Shown here: in pieces, positions 1 through 8,279 of the stretch | Numbering within the stretch: position 1 is the first letter of the stretch | Layout: every line of letters starts with the position of its first letter | NCBI RefSeq assembly: GCF_011290485.1 | Contig: NZ_CP048029.1 | Coordinates: forward strand, 2,428,501 to 2,492,500 | Reading direction: 5' to 3' | DNA: 64,000 bases | Source of the DNA: Caldichromatium japonicum | GTDB lineage: Bacteria; Pseudomonadota; Gammaproteobacteria; Chromatiales; Chromatiaceae | The notes under the pieces: model-generated | Told to the model about the DNA's origin: nothing | The model's database searches: none | The model's input: only the letters and a program-made list of their open reading frames with translations | Translations under genes and position numbers: made by a program

Positions 1-104
1 AGGCCGGTTGGGTGCAGGCCAAGGCCGCGCGCCTGTTGGGCATGACGCCGCGCCAGATTGCCTATCGCATCCAGATTCTGGGGATCGAGGTCAAGCGTTT
101 TTGA
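1..104 (+). CDS. nifA: NifA C-terminus (partial)
   Basis: Only the last 33 codons are in the window, read in the frame that begins at base 3 and ends at TGA 102-104. The peptide contains AARLLGMTPRQIAYRI, the Fis-type helix-turn-helix that ends NifA, the sigma54-dependent activator of nif promoters. The next gene is nifB, preceded by a TGT-N10-ACA site, which fits this regulator acting next door. The AAA+ and GAF parts lie outside the window. Another Fis-type enhancer-binding protein is possible, but the nifA-nifB order is common and makes NifA the best call. Confidence 0.85.
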   Translation, partial: AGWVQAKAARLLGMTPRQIAYRIQILGIEVKRF

Positions 105-122
105 AACACCGCCCCGCCTTTT

Positions 123-138
123 TGTCGCTTTCAGGACA
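123..138 (+). promoter_or_regulatory. NifA upstream activating site for nifB
   Basis: TGT, ten bases, then ACA: the exact NifA binding pattern. It lies about 42 bp upstream of the -24 element at 180 and just after the nifA stop. Known rule for NifA-dependent promoters; binding here is inferred. Confidence 0.8.
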
Positions 139-160
139 AGGGCGGAACGGCGTCATTGAG

Positions 161-173
161 AATCAATGGCTTA
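161..173 (+). promoter_or_regulatory. IHF site, nifB promoter
   Basis: AATCAATGGCTTA matches the IHF consensus WATCAANNNNTTR at every position. It sits between the NifA site and the -24 element, where IHF bends DNA so NifA can touch sigma54 polymerase. Confidence 0.75.
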
Positions 174-179
174 GCGTGC

Positions 180-195
180 TGGCACAGGCGTTGCG
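180..195 (+). promoter_or_regulatory. sigma54 -24/-12 promoter of nifB
   Basis: TGGCAC, five bases, TTGCG: GG at 181-182 and GC at 193-194 are separated by exactly ten bases. The predicted start of transcription is near 206. That excludes the upstream ATG at 203 as the nifB start. Confidence 0.85.
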
Positions 196-232
196 TAGGT
201 AGATGTGCTACCCAATCCGAGGAAGACGCATC

Positions 233-1747
233 GTGAGCCCATCCCCTTCCCAAACCTCAGGCTGTCAAGTCGCCCGCTGCGGTTCGAGCGCAGAAAAAAT
301 GCACGCCCTGCCGGAGGATATCCGTCGGCGTATCGAGAACCATCCCTGTTATTCGGAGGAAGCGCACCACCACTTCGCGCGCATGCACGTTGCCGTGGCG
401 CCAGCCTGCAACATCCAGTGCCATTACTGCAACCGCAAATACGACTGTGCCAACGAGTCGCGTCCCGGCGTCGTTTCGGAACTGTTGACGCCTGAACAAG
501 CCGTCAAGAAGACGCTGGTCGTTGCCGCTGCCATTCCGCAGCTCTCCGTGCTCGGCATCGCCGGGCCGGGTGATCCGCTCGCCAACCCGGAGCGCACCTT
601 TGCGACCTTCCGCCTGCTCGCCGAAAAAGCGCCGGACATCAAGCTGTGCGTGTCGACCAATGGCCTGGCGCTCCCCCAGTATGTCGAGGAGCTGGCCCGA
701 CACAACATCGACCATGTCACGATCACGATCAACTGCATCGATCCGGATGTCGGCGCGCAGATCTATCCGTGGATCTTCTGGCGCAACAAACGCGTGCGCG
801 GACGCGCGGCAGCGGAAATCCTCATCGAACAGCAGCAAAAGGGCCTGGAGATGCTGGTCGCCAAAGGCGTTTTGGTCAAGGTTAACTCGGTGATGATCCC
901 CGGCGTCAACGACGAACACCTCAAGGAAGTCTCCAAGGTCGTCAAGGCCAAGGGAGCGTTTCTCCACAACGTCATGCCGCTGATCGCGGCGGCCGAGCAT
1001 GGAACCTTCTACGGCCTGATGGGGCAAAGGAGCCCGACGCCGGAAGAGCTCAAGGCCCTGCAGGACGCCTGCGAGGGCGAAATGAACATGATGCGCCACT
1101 GCCGCCAGTGCCGCGCCGACGCGGTTGGATTGCTCGGCGAGGATCGCGGCGCGGAATTCACGATGGACAAGGTCGAGGCGATGGAACTGACCGACGAGTT
1201 TCTCGCGGCGGCGCTGGCGCGGCGCGTGGCGCTACGCGAGAAAATCGCCGCCGAGCGGGCAGCGAAGCAGGCGAAAGCCCACGCACCGCAGCAGGCTGTC
1301 ATCACCCTGCATCGCCCGGTACAAAAGTCGGCGCCGGCGGGAGGGCACACGAGCGAAGGACGTCCCGTCCTGATGGCCGTCGCGGCGAAAGGCGGGCTGA
1401 TCGCCGAACACTTTGGCCATGCGCGGGAATTTCTCGTCTATGAGGTGACGGGTGCCGGCGCGAAACTCGTCGGCCACCGCAAGACCGATCGCTATTGCAG
1501 CGGCGACGATACCTGCGGCGAAGCGGTGGATGTGCTCGGCAACACGATCGAGGCCCTCAAGGACTGCGAGGTCGTGCTGTGCTCGAAAATCGGCTATGAG
1601 CCTTGGAGCCGGCTGGAGGCCGCCGGCATCCAGCCCAACGGTGAGCACCCGATGGAAGAAATCGAGCCGGCCTGTGTGGCCGTCTGGCACGAGATGCTCA
1701 AGGCCGGAAAGCTTATGCAGCTCGCACCGGAAAGGCAGTGTGCGTGA
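233..1747 (+). CDS. nifB: NifB, FeMo-cofactor radical SAM synthase
   Basis: NifB fuses two [4Fe-4S] units with a carbide into the 8Fe core (NifB-co) of FeMo-co using SAM. The radical SAM motif C-x3-C-x2-C is at residues 59-66 (CNIQCHYC), and a C-terminal NifX-like cofactor-binding domain begins near residue 380 (VAAKGGLIAEHFGHA). I choose GTG at 233 because the sigma54 promoter puts the transcript start near 206, just after the in-frame ATG at 203, and GAGGAAG at 219-225 is a well-placed ribosome site. This gives 504 residues, normal for two-domain NifB. One copy of the 23-bp dispersed repeat (1324-1346) lies in the linker before the NifX domain. First gene of a likely operon reaching draG. 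Confidence 0.95.
   Translation: MSPSPSQTSGCQVARCGSSAEKMHALPEDIRRRIENHPCYSEEAHHHFARMHVAVAPACNIQCHYCNRKYDCANESRPGVVSELLTPEQAVKKTLVVAAAIPQLSVLGIAGPGDPLANPERTFATFRLLAEKAPDIKLCVSTNGLALPQYVEELARHNIDHVTITINCIDPDVGAQIYPWIFWRNKRVRGRAAAEILIEQQQKGLEMLVAKGVLVKVNSVMIPGVNDEHLKEVSKVVKAKGAFLHNVMPLIAAAEHGTFYGLMGQRSPTPEELKALQDACEGEMNMMRHCRQCRADAVGLLGEDRGAEFTMDKVEAMELTDEFLAAALARRVALREKIAAERAAKQAKAHAPQQAVITLHRPVQKSAPAGGHTSEGRPVLMAVAAKGGLIAEHFGHAREFLVYEVTGAGAKLVGHRKTDRYCSGDDTCGEAVDVLGNTIEALKDCEVVLCSKIGYEPWSRLEAAGIQPNGEHPMEEIEPACVAVWHEMLKAGKLMQLAPERQCA
1324..1346 (+). repeat. 23-bp dispersed repeat, copy 1 (in nifB)
   Basis: One mismatch to the shared pattern AAAGTCGGCGCY followed by GGCGGGACGGC. Reads KSAPAG in NifB, in the linker between the radical SAM and NifX domains. 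Confidence 0.75.
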
Positions 1748-2025
1748 TGGCGCTCGAAATCGTCGCAAGCTGTATCAATTGCTGGGCCTGCCTGCCGCTG
1801 TGCCCGAATCATGCCATCGTCGAAGCCAAACCTCACTTCCGGATTGACGCCACCCGGTGCACCGAATGCGTCGGCGAGTACGCCGATCCGCAGTGTGCGT
1901 CGATCTGCCCGATCGAGGGCGCGATCGTCGATGAACTGAACGAGCCGCTCAACCCGCCCGGCTCGCTGACCGGCATTCCGCCCGCGCGCTGGGCGGCAGT
2001 GCGGCGCGAAATCTCCGCAAGGTAA
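1747..2025 (+). CDS. 2[4Fe-4S] ferredoxin, nif-linked
   Basis: A 92-residue bacterial-type ferredoxin with two cluster motifs: C9-x2-C12-x2-C15-x3-C19 (CINCWACLPLC) and CTEC-x8-CASIC. The longer spacer in the second motif is typical of FdxN-type ferredoxins encoded with nifB, which may give electrons to NifB. The start ATG at 1747 overlaps the nifB stop (TGATG), so translation is probably coupled; GTG at 1738 in the same frame is less likely. The role as NifB partner is inferred from position and family. Confidence 0.85.
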   Translation: MALEIVASCINCWACLPLCPNHAIVEAKPHFRIDATRCTECVGEYADPQCASICPIEGAIVDELNEPLNPPGSLTGIPPARWAAVRREISAR

Positions 2026-2031
2026 ATGCGC

Positions 2032-2488
2032 ATGGCCAAGGTCATCTTTTACGAAAAGCCAGGCTGCTCTGGCAATGCGCGCCAGAAAGCACTGCTCGAG
2101 GCCGCCGGCCACAGCGTCGAGGCGCGCGATTTGCTCGCCAAATGCTGGACGCGCATGGAGCTTGTGTCCTTTTTCGCCGGCCGACCCGTGGCCGAGTGGT
2201 TCAATCGCAATGCGCCGGCCGTGAAACGCGGCGAGATCGTGCCCGAGGAATGCGACGAGGCCACCGCGCTGGCGCTATTGCAACGATATCCGCTGCCCGC
2301 TGCTCGAAGTCGACGGCATGCGCTGCGCTGGCTTCGATCCGGCGGCCATCGATGCCTGGATCGGTCTGGGCGGGGAAAAGCCCGTCACGGACATGGAAGC
2401 CTGCCAACACGGCAAGGAAGGCCACCCCTGCCGTGGCCATGCTCATGACCATCCCTGCGGACATGGTCACGCGCACGGCAGCGACTGA
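2032..2488 (+). pseudogene. nifO: NifO / ArsC-like nitrogenase-associated protein, frameshifted
   Basis: The first 85 or so codons (VIFYEKPGCSGNARQK) match the ArsC/thioredoxin-fold nitrogenase-associated family called NifO, a protein linked to molybdenum use in nitrogenase. Near 2279-2290 the frame breaks: the initial frame runs on as nonsense to 2448, while LLEVDGMRCAGFDPAAIDAW, the expected C-terminal part, continues in the +1 frame to TGA 2486-2488. The restored tail ends in a Cys/His-rich run (CRGHAHDHPCGHGHAHG) that could bind metal. ATG 2026 is an alternative start. Either a real frameshift or a sequencing error; the intact-looking C-terminal frame favours a recent event or an error. 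It overlaps the start of the next gene. Confidence 0.7.
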
Positions 2489-3731
2489 CGGCGCTGCGGT
2501 CGAGATCACGCCCGGCGTTTTCTGGATCGGTGCGCTCGATCCCGGTTTGCGCAGCTTCGACATCATCCTCAAAACGGCAAACGGCACGTCCTACAACAGT
2601 TACCTCGTGCGCGGCAGCGAAGGCGTCGCCATCATCGACACCGTGAAGGAGAATTTCTCGATGACCTTCTTTCGCCGCCTCCAGTCGGTGGCCGGCTACG
2701 ACGAAATCCGCGCCATCGTGCTCAACCATCTCGAACCCGACCACTCCGGCGCACTGCCGGAATTGCTCAAACGCGCACCGCAGGCGCGACTCTACATCTC
2801 CTCGCGCGGTGCTCCGATGCTCAAGGGCTTGCTGCACGGCGATACGCTCGCCTACGAGCCGACGCAGACCGGCACGACGGTGCGTCTGGGCGACCGCACG
2901 CTACGTTTTCTGCAAACGCCCTTTCTGCACTGGCCGGATACGCAATGCACTTTTCTCGAAGAAGAGGGGGTGCTGTTCTCAGGCGACGCCTTCGGCTGCC
3001 ATTTCTGCGACGCACGCCTGTTCAATGACGCAGTCGGCGATTTCCGTTTCTCCTTCGAGTACTACTACGCCCATATCATGCGGCCCTTCCGCGCGCATGT
3101 GCTGGAAGCGCTCGATCTCATCGAACCGTTGCCAGTGCGGCTCATCGCGCCATCGCACGGCCCGATTCTGCGCGATGCGCCCGAACGCTACATCGCGCGC
3201 TACCGCGAACTGTCCGCTCCGGGCTTGAAGAACGAGGCGGCCGACGAAAAGACGCTGCTGATCTTCTACCTCTCCGCCTACGGCAGCACGCGTGCCATGG
3301 CCGAGGCGGTTGCCGCTGGCGCCCAATCCATGAGCGGCGTGCGTGTCTCGCTCTATGACCTCGAGGGCGGCGAGGTCGCACCCTTCGTCGACTTGATCGA
3401 GGAAGCCGACGCCATCGCTTTTGGCAGTCCGACGATCAACGGCGACGCAGTCAAGCCGGTCTGGGACCTGCTTTCCTCGCTGACCGCCATCAATGTGAAG
3501 GGCAAGATTGGCGCTGCCTTCGGCTCCTACGGCTGGAGCGGAGAGGCCGTGCCAATGGTCGAGGATCGCCTGCGCGGTCTCAAACTGCGCGTGCCGGTGC
3601 CCGGCGTACGGGCGCGTCTGATTCCGACACCTGCCGAACTCGAAGCCTGCCGAGAATTTGGCGTCAATCTTGCCCGGCACCTGACCGGGCGCATCGAAAA
3701 ACGCAGTATTGACATGGCCGCACCAACCTGA
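2463..3731 (+). CDS. FprA-like diiron flavoprotein (flavo-diiron protein)
   Basis: A 422-residue A-type flavoprotein. The N-terminal half is a metallo-beta-lactamase fold with diiron ligands H89-x-E91-x-D93-H94 (NHLEPDH), then GDAFGCHFCD and PSHGPILR. The C-terminal half is a flavodoxin domain (FYLSAYGSTRAMAEAV) for FMN. The family reduces O2 to water or NO to N2O, so a protective O2-scavenging role beside nif genes is a fair inference. ATGs at 2439, 2445 and 2463 are in frame; 2463 gives the usual length, but the start is uncertain because this region overlaps the nifO tail. Same strand as nifB and probably same operon. Confidence 0.85.
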   Translation: MVTRTAATDGAAVEITPGVFWIGALDPGLRSFDIILKTANGTSYNSYLVRGSEGVAIIDTVKENFSMTFFRRLQSVAGYDEIRAIVLNHLEPDHSGALPELLKRAPQARLYISSRGAPMLKGLLHGDTLAYEPTQTGTTVRLGDRTLRFLQTPFLHWPDTQCTFLEEEGVLFSGDAFGCHFCDARLFNDAVGDFRFSFEYYYAHIMRPFRAHVLEALDLIEPLPVRLIAPSHGPILRDAPERYIARYRELSAPGLKNEAADEKTLLIFYLSAYGSTRAMAEAVAAGAQSMSGVRVSLYDLEGGEVAPFVDLIEEADAIAFGSPTINGDAVKPVWDLLSSLTAINVKGKIGAAFGSYGWSGEAVPMVEDRLRGLKLRVPVPGVRARLIPTPAELEACREFGVNLARHLTGRIEKRSIDMAAPT

Positions 3732-3744
3732 AAGGAAAACCACT

Positions 3745-4032
3745 ATGCCCAAAGCCCAGGTCACCTTCGCAGACGTCGGCGTCACCGTCACCGTGCCGAC
3801 CGGCACGCGCCTGATCGAGATCTCGGAAAAAATCGGCGCCGGCATTGTCTACGGCTGCCGCGAAGGCGAATGCTGCACCTGCCTGACCAAGATCATCTCG
3901 GGCTACGAGAATCTCGCGCCGCCATCGGTACTCGAGGATCAGGTGCTCAAGGACAACCTTGCACCGCGCCACCACCGGCTCGCCTGCCAAGCCCAGGTAT
4001 TGGGCGGCGAAATCGTCGTCAAGCCCGCTTGA
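3745..4032 (+). CDS. [2Fe-2S] ferredoxin
   Basis: A 95-residue plant-type ferredoxin. C38-x4-C43-x2-C46 (CREGECCTC) plus a Cys in HHRLACQ near the C-terminus hold the [2Fe-2S] cluster. ATG 3745 follows AAAGGAAAA. It follows the flavo-diiron gene by 13 bp and is followed by a second ferredoxin of the same class, so the two may act as electron carriers for the flavoprotein or for nitrogenase; that role is inferred. FdxD-like in type. Confidence 0.85.
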   Translation: MPKAQVTFADVGVTVTVPTGTRLIEISEKIGAGIVYGCREGECCTCLTKIISGYENLAPPSVLEDQVLKDNLAPRHHRLACQAQVLGGEIVVKPA

Positions 4033-4066
4033 GTTTTCTTCCCATCCATCCAAGGAGCAAGCAAGC

Positions 4067-4429
4067 ATGCCACTCATTACCTTTTCCAGCCCTCTGCACA
4101 AAGACAAGACCGTCTATGCCGCCGCCGGCAGCCATACGCAAACTATCCTGCAGATCGCCAAGGACAACCATATTCCCATCGACTTTTCCTGCAGCGACGG
4201 CGAATGCGGCACCTGCCTGGTCAAGGTCAAACGCATCGATCCCAAAAAACCGCCGCTCGCCAACCCGCTCACCGAGCGCGAGATCAAGGTGCTCAAAGAG
4301 CTGGGCAAGATCACCCAGGCGGAGATCGACCAGATGATGGTCGATGACATCGCGCCCAACGAATGGCGGCTCGCCTGCCAGATGGTGGTGCGCGATGAAG
4401 ACATTCTCGTCGAGTATCCCAGCCGCTGA
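4067..4429 (+). CDS. [2Fe-2S] ferredoxin
   Basis: A 120-residue plant-type ferredoxin with C42-x4-C47-x2-C50 (CSDGECGTC) and the fourth Cys in RLACQ. Compared with its neighbour it has an extra helical stretch (REIKVLKELGKITQAEID), as in FeSII/Shethna-like ferredoxins. FeSII of Azotobacter protects nitrogenase from oxygen by complex formation; whether this protein does so is unproven. ATG 4067 has CAAGGAGCAA in front. Its last 35 bases overlap draG. Confidence 0.8.
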   Translation: MPLITFSSPLHKDKTVYAAAGSHTQTILQIAKDNHIPIDFSCSDGECGTCLVKVKRIDPKKPPLANPLTEREIKVLKELGKITQAEIDQMMVDDIAPNEWRLACQMVVRDEDILVEYPSR

Positions 4430-5318
4430 GGTTCTTGCCCGCGCCCAAGCGGCCTACCTGGGCCTGGCGCTGGGCGATGCGCTTGGCGCCACCGTCGAGT
4501 TCATGACGCCGCGCGAGATTCGCGCGCAGTTCGAGGTTCACCGCGACATCCGCGGCGGCGGCTGGCTGCGGCTGCCGCCCGGTCAGGTCACCGACGATAC
4601 GACGATGTCGCTCGCGCTGGGCAAGGCGATCCTCGCCGATGGCGGGCGCGTCGAGCCGCTTTCTTGCGCGCAGGCGTTCGACGCCTGGATGCGCGCCAAG
4701 CCCGTCGACATCGGCAATACCGTCAGGCGCAATCTCGTCGCCTTTCGCAGAAGCGGCGATCCGGTAGCGCCACCGTCGGAGCACGATGCCGGTAACGGCG
4801 CGCTGATGCGCGTGCTGCCGGTGGCGCTGGCCACCTTCGGGCGGCCGGAGGACGTAGTCGCTGCCGCCGTGCGAGCGCAGGCGCATGTCACGCACAACAA
4901 CCCGGATTCGGACGCCGCTTGCATCTTCTTCGCGCTGACGGTGCAAGACGCTATCGCTGGTGAACCGCTGCACGCGCTTTACCGCCGGCGCATCCGTCCC
5001 TTCATCGCGGCGCATCCGGTCTTCGCCTACCGCACCCGCCGCCGCGAGAATCCGAGCGGTTGGGTGGTGGAAACCCTGCAGGCCGTGCTGCAGGCGCTGC
5101 TGGACACCGACAGCTTTGAGGACTGCCTGATCGACATCGTCAATCGCGGCGGCGATGCCGACACGACCGGCGCGATCGCCGGTATGCTGGCCGGGGCGCT
5201 CTATGGAATCGGGTCTATTCCCGGACGCTGGCGCAACGCGCTGGATCCAGCCATCGCCGCGGCATGCGTGGCTCAGGCGCAAGCGTTGCTCGCTTGCGCG
5301 GCAGAGCAGTCAAGCTGA
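4395..5318 (+). CDS. draG: DraG, ADP-ribosyl-[dinitrogen reductase] hydrolase
   Basis: DraG removes ADP-ribose from the Fe-protein arginine and so switches nitrogenase back on. The 307-residue protein has the family's metal-site motifs: GDALGATVEF (27-36), DDTT (67-70), a central NGALMR and GGDADTTGAI near residue 243, which together bind the dinuclear Mn centre. ATG 4395 overlaps the upstream ferredoxin gene by 35 bp and has no strong ribosome site, so coupling to the ferredoxin is likely. Its 3' end overlaps the convergent SIR2-like gene by 46 bp. Confidence 0.9.
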   Translation: MKTFSSSIPAAEVLARAQAAYLGLALGDALGATVEFMTPREIRAQFEVHRDIRGGGWLRLPPGQVTDDTTMSLALGKAILADGGRVEPLSCAQAFDAWMRAKPVDIGNTVRRNLVAFRRSGDPVAPPSEHDAGNGALMRVLPVALATFGRPEDVVAAAVRAQAHVTHNNPDSDAACIFFALTVQDAIAGEPLHALYRRRIRPFIAAHPVFAYRTRRRENPSGWVVETLQAVLQALLDTDSFEDCLIDIVNRGGDADTTGAIAGMLAGALYGIGSIPGRWRNALDPAIAAACVAQAQALLACAAEQSS

Positions 5319-6145
5319 TCGAGCAGCCAGGAGATGCCGACGGGCAGAATCTCGATGCCAAGACGCGTAAGGAAACGCCGCTCCTTATCGGTGGGGCTGT
5401 CGATCAGCGCCCAGCCTGCTGGGCTGCCGGCGCCGTAGATCAAATCTTTCATCACCATGCGCTCGGTATCGCGGGTAAAACGCATCCCCAAAAACAGATA
5501 GCGCTTGCCCTGGCGCAACCTCTTGACGAAGGAGGGCACGGCAAAGCCTCCCATCAGCTCGGTGATGTAGTCGACATAGTCGGCATCCGAAGCGATGTAG
5601 CTCGACTGTGGGCGCGGCGCGCCCATCGGCTTGAAGAGCACCGGCAAACCCTCCGGGGCCTGCTCTGGCGCAACGGTGCGGTAGTCGCGACCATCGTACT
5701 GATAGAGCCTGAAGCGGTAGTCTGTGCCGCCGATACGCGCGCAGCCTTGCACCAGCAGGTGCGGCACGCCTGCATAGCTGTCGAGCAGTTGCGTGTCACG
5801 GTTGATGTCGATGACGTAACCCGGCTGTAAGGCCTTAAGCCAGTCGTGGACAGCCGCGCGCGACCATTGCGTCGTGCCGTAAGTGGCGTCGAGAAATTTC
5901 GTCACTGCCGCGCGGCCACGTTTTAATTCGACGTGCATCGCCGCGCGCGGAAACTCATACATCAGCTTGGGCGCCATCGGGCGGCCAGAATTCATGGCGA
6001 GGATCAGTTCCTCACTGGTGGCAGGCATGGGAACGCCAGTGGCCGTGTTGCGCACGTCGGCGAGCACGCCGGGGCCGAGATAAGGAACAATGCTGCCGTC
6101 TTTGATGCCGGCGAGCAGTTCGGTCTGTGTTACGGGTAACGTCAT
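5273..6145 (-). CDS. SIR2-like (SIR2_2-type) protein between draT and draG
   Basis: A 290-residue protein with the layout of SIR2-like NAD-binding domains: PYLGPGVL (21-28) in place of the GAGxS loop, DINRD (113-117) for the TxNxD motif, LFKPMG (170-175) where active sirtuins have KLHG, and YLFLGMRF (216-223) for the late hydrophobic strand. The catalytic His is thus replaced by Met, so deacylase or NADase activity is doubtful. Start ATG 6145 is chosen for GGAGT seven bases upstream; the reading frame is open further up but lacks homology. It lies between draT (same strand) and draG (convergent, 46-bp overlap), which suggests a role in the NAD-dependent nitrogenase switch. Function unproven. 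Confidence 0.6.
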   Translation of the reverse strand: MTLPVTQTELLAGIKDGSIVPYLGPGVLADVRNTATGVPMPATSEELILAMNSGRPMAPKLMYEFPRAAMHVELKRGRAAVTKFLDATYGTTQWSRAAVHDWLKALQPGYVIDINRDTQLLDSYAGVPHLLVQGCARIGGTDYRFRLYQYDGRDYRTVAPEQAPEGLPVLFKPMGAPRPQSSYIASDADYVDYITELMGGFAVPSFVKRLRQGKRYLFLGMRFTRDTERMVMKDLIYGAGSPAGWALIDSPTDKERRFLTRLGIEILPVGISWLLDQLDCSAAQASNACA

Positions 6146-6226
6146 AGTGCACTCCAAAGGTTGTCGGTGTGCCCAGGCAAAAACCGAACCAGTCGGAAAC
6201 CGGCTCGCTGTCTTGCGGAGGATGGG

Positions 6227-6248
6227 CTTTGTCGCATTCGCGACAAAG
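6227..6248. repeat. perfect 9-bp inverted repeat, draT to SIR2-like gap
   Basis: CTTTGTCGC, loop ATTC, GCGACAAAG. It is the only clear structure in the 173-bp gap 6146-6318 downstream of draT. No T-run follows on either side, so it may be an mRNA-processing hairpin or a small repeat rather than a terminator. Confidence 0.6.
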
Positions 6249-6318
6249 GATGGCGCTCGCTTCGTTGCCATACCGACCAGGTCTGCGGCGAGCAGCAGCC
6301 GCTCGACAACGACCGCTT

Positions 6319-7221
6319 TCAGAGCGTGGCGAGCGTGACTTCGTATGCGCCGCCGATGACCAAATGCTCGCCCTCGCCCTGTAGCACGCCGGGTAGCAGA
6401 TCACAGTGAAAGAAAATCTTCGCTACCGGGACTCGTGCGGTAAGGATGAAATCGCCGAACTCGCCGGCGCGCTCGCGCGAGGAGGTGAATGAGACGAGGT
6501 TGTTGAGGAGCACCGTCGGTTGGCGGCCTGCATCATCGAGGACTTCATGCTCGGTAAAGCGGTTGACGCCGCGGTGGAGCGTCATATGGGTCTGTCCAGG
6601 ATGGCGGCGGCGAAACTCATACTGGCACCAGGTATAGACAAGATCGAGCTGGGCTTCGAGCGCGTTGGTGCCGTAGAGCCCAGCGGCGCGCATCTGCTCG
6701 TAACGGCGCCAGGCGGGCCCGTCGAAATCGCGCAGCGGCGCACCGTGAAAGCGCGGTAGCAAGCCAAAGCGCGATTCGACCCAGCCTTTGAGTACCGCGC
6801 CTTCGCGGCCATCGGCATCGAAGCTCCAGCCACGCAGCAGACGTCGCCAATCAGCCTTGGCGCGCTTGCCGGTATGCGCATCGAAGCCAGCCTCCTCCAG
6901 ACGGTCGAAGCAGAAATGGACGGCGAGGTAGTCGCAAAAGAGGGTAGCGCGTTCGGCCGCATCGTCGATGCCGTCGAGCAGGGCGAACAGGTCATCGTGC
7001 AGCTCGGTGACACCGTCGAGGATCAGGCTGGTCGGATGATGCTGGAAGGTGACGCTGCCGAGAATCACCGCCGGCAGGTTGCAGCGGTTGATCGGCAATC
7101 GCGCCCAGCTGGGCAGGCTGGGTTCTGTTTTGTTGGGATGCCTACACAGAAATACTTCGTCGTCGGCTGGCTCGAACACAAGAAGTCTTTGAATATCAGA
7201 GAGATGGGGTGGCCTTGTCAC
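6319..7221 (-). CDS. draT: DraT, NAD+-dinitrogen-reductase ADP-ribosyltransferase
   Basis: DraT transfers ADP-ribose from NAD+ to the Fe-protein arginine (R102 of the NifH encoded next door) and turns nitrogenase off in response to ammonium or energy loss. The 300-residue protein carries the family stretch LPINRCNLPAVILGS and TFQHHP near residues 42-63 and normal length. Start GTG 7221 has GGAG nine bases upstream; that ribosome site overlaps the nifH -24/-12 element. The gene is divergent from nifH and leads into the SIR2-like gene. The NifA site of nifH lies inside its first codons. Confidence 0.9.
   Translation of the reverse strand: MTRPPHLSDIQRLLVFEPADDEVFLCRHPNKTEPSLPSWARLPINRCNLPAVILGSVTFQHHPTSLILDGVTELHDDLFALLDGIDDAAERATLFCDYLAVHFCFDRLEEAGFDAHTGKRAKADWRRLLRGWSFDADGREGAVLKGWVESRFGLLPRFHGAPLRDFDGPAWRRYEQMRAAGLYGTNALEAQLDLVYTWCQYEFRRRHPGQTHMTLHRGVNRFTEHEVLDDAGRQPTVLLNNLVSFTSSRERAGEFGDFILTARVPVAKIFFHCDLLPGVLQGEGEHLVIGGAYEVTLATL
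7131..7146 (+). promoter_or_regulatory. NifA upstream activating site for nifH
   Basis: TGT-N10-ACA, about 78 bp upstream of the nifH -24 element and inside the draT coding sequence. A weak, reversed IHF-like site (two mismatches, around TTTGAATA near 7188) may lie between; I do not call it separately. Confidence 0.75.
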
Positions 7222-7223
7222 GA

Positions 7224-7239
7224 TGGCACGCTCCTTGCG
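7224..7239 (+). promoter_or_regulatory. sigma54 -24/-12 promoter of nifHDK
   Basis: TGGCAC, five bases, TTGCG; GG 7225-7226 and GC 7237-7238 are ten bases apart. Predicted start of transcription near 7250, leaving a leader of about 58 bases before nifH. Confidence 0.85.
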
Positions 7240-7271
7240 GATCCTTGGTCGGGAGGGCAGGAACCCCGTAG

Positions 7272-8210
<939 letters not shown>

Positions 8211-8279
8211 ACGCATCGAGACATTTTTCGCAAACCGTCGCGCCGTGCCGATAGGGAGGCCGGCGCAAGGAGAAAGCAA

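Noticed and set aside
8..202. 64-residue open frame at the window start
   Set aside because: Shadow of the nifA C-terminus in another frame that runs into the nifB promoter.
3834..3856. Possible tenth copy of the 23-bp repeat in the first [2Fe-2S] ferredoxin
   Set aside because: Only the first 15 bases fit; the protein there (EKIGAGIVYGC) is normal ferredoxin sequence, so the match is by conservation.
5273..6145. Calling the gene next to draG draT
   Set aside because: Its motifs are SIR2-like; the true draT with the family signature is the next gene at 6319-7221.
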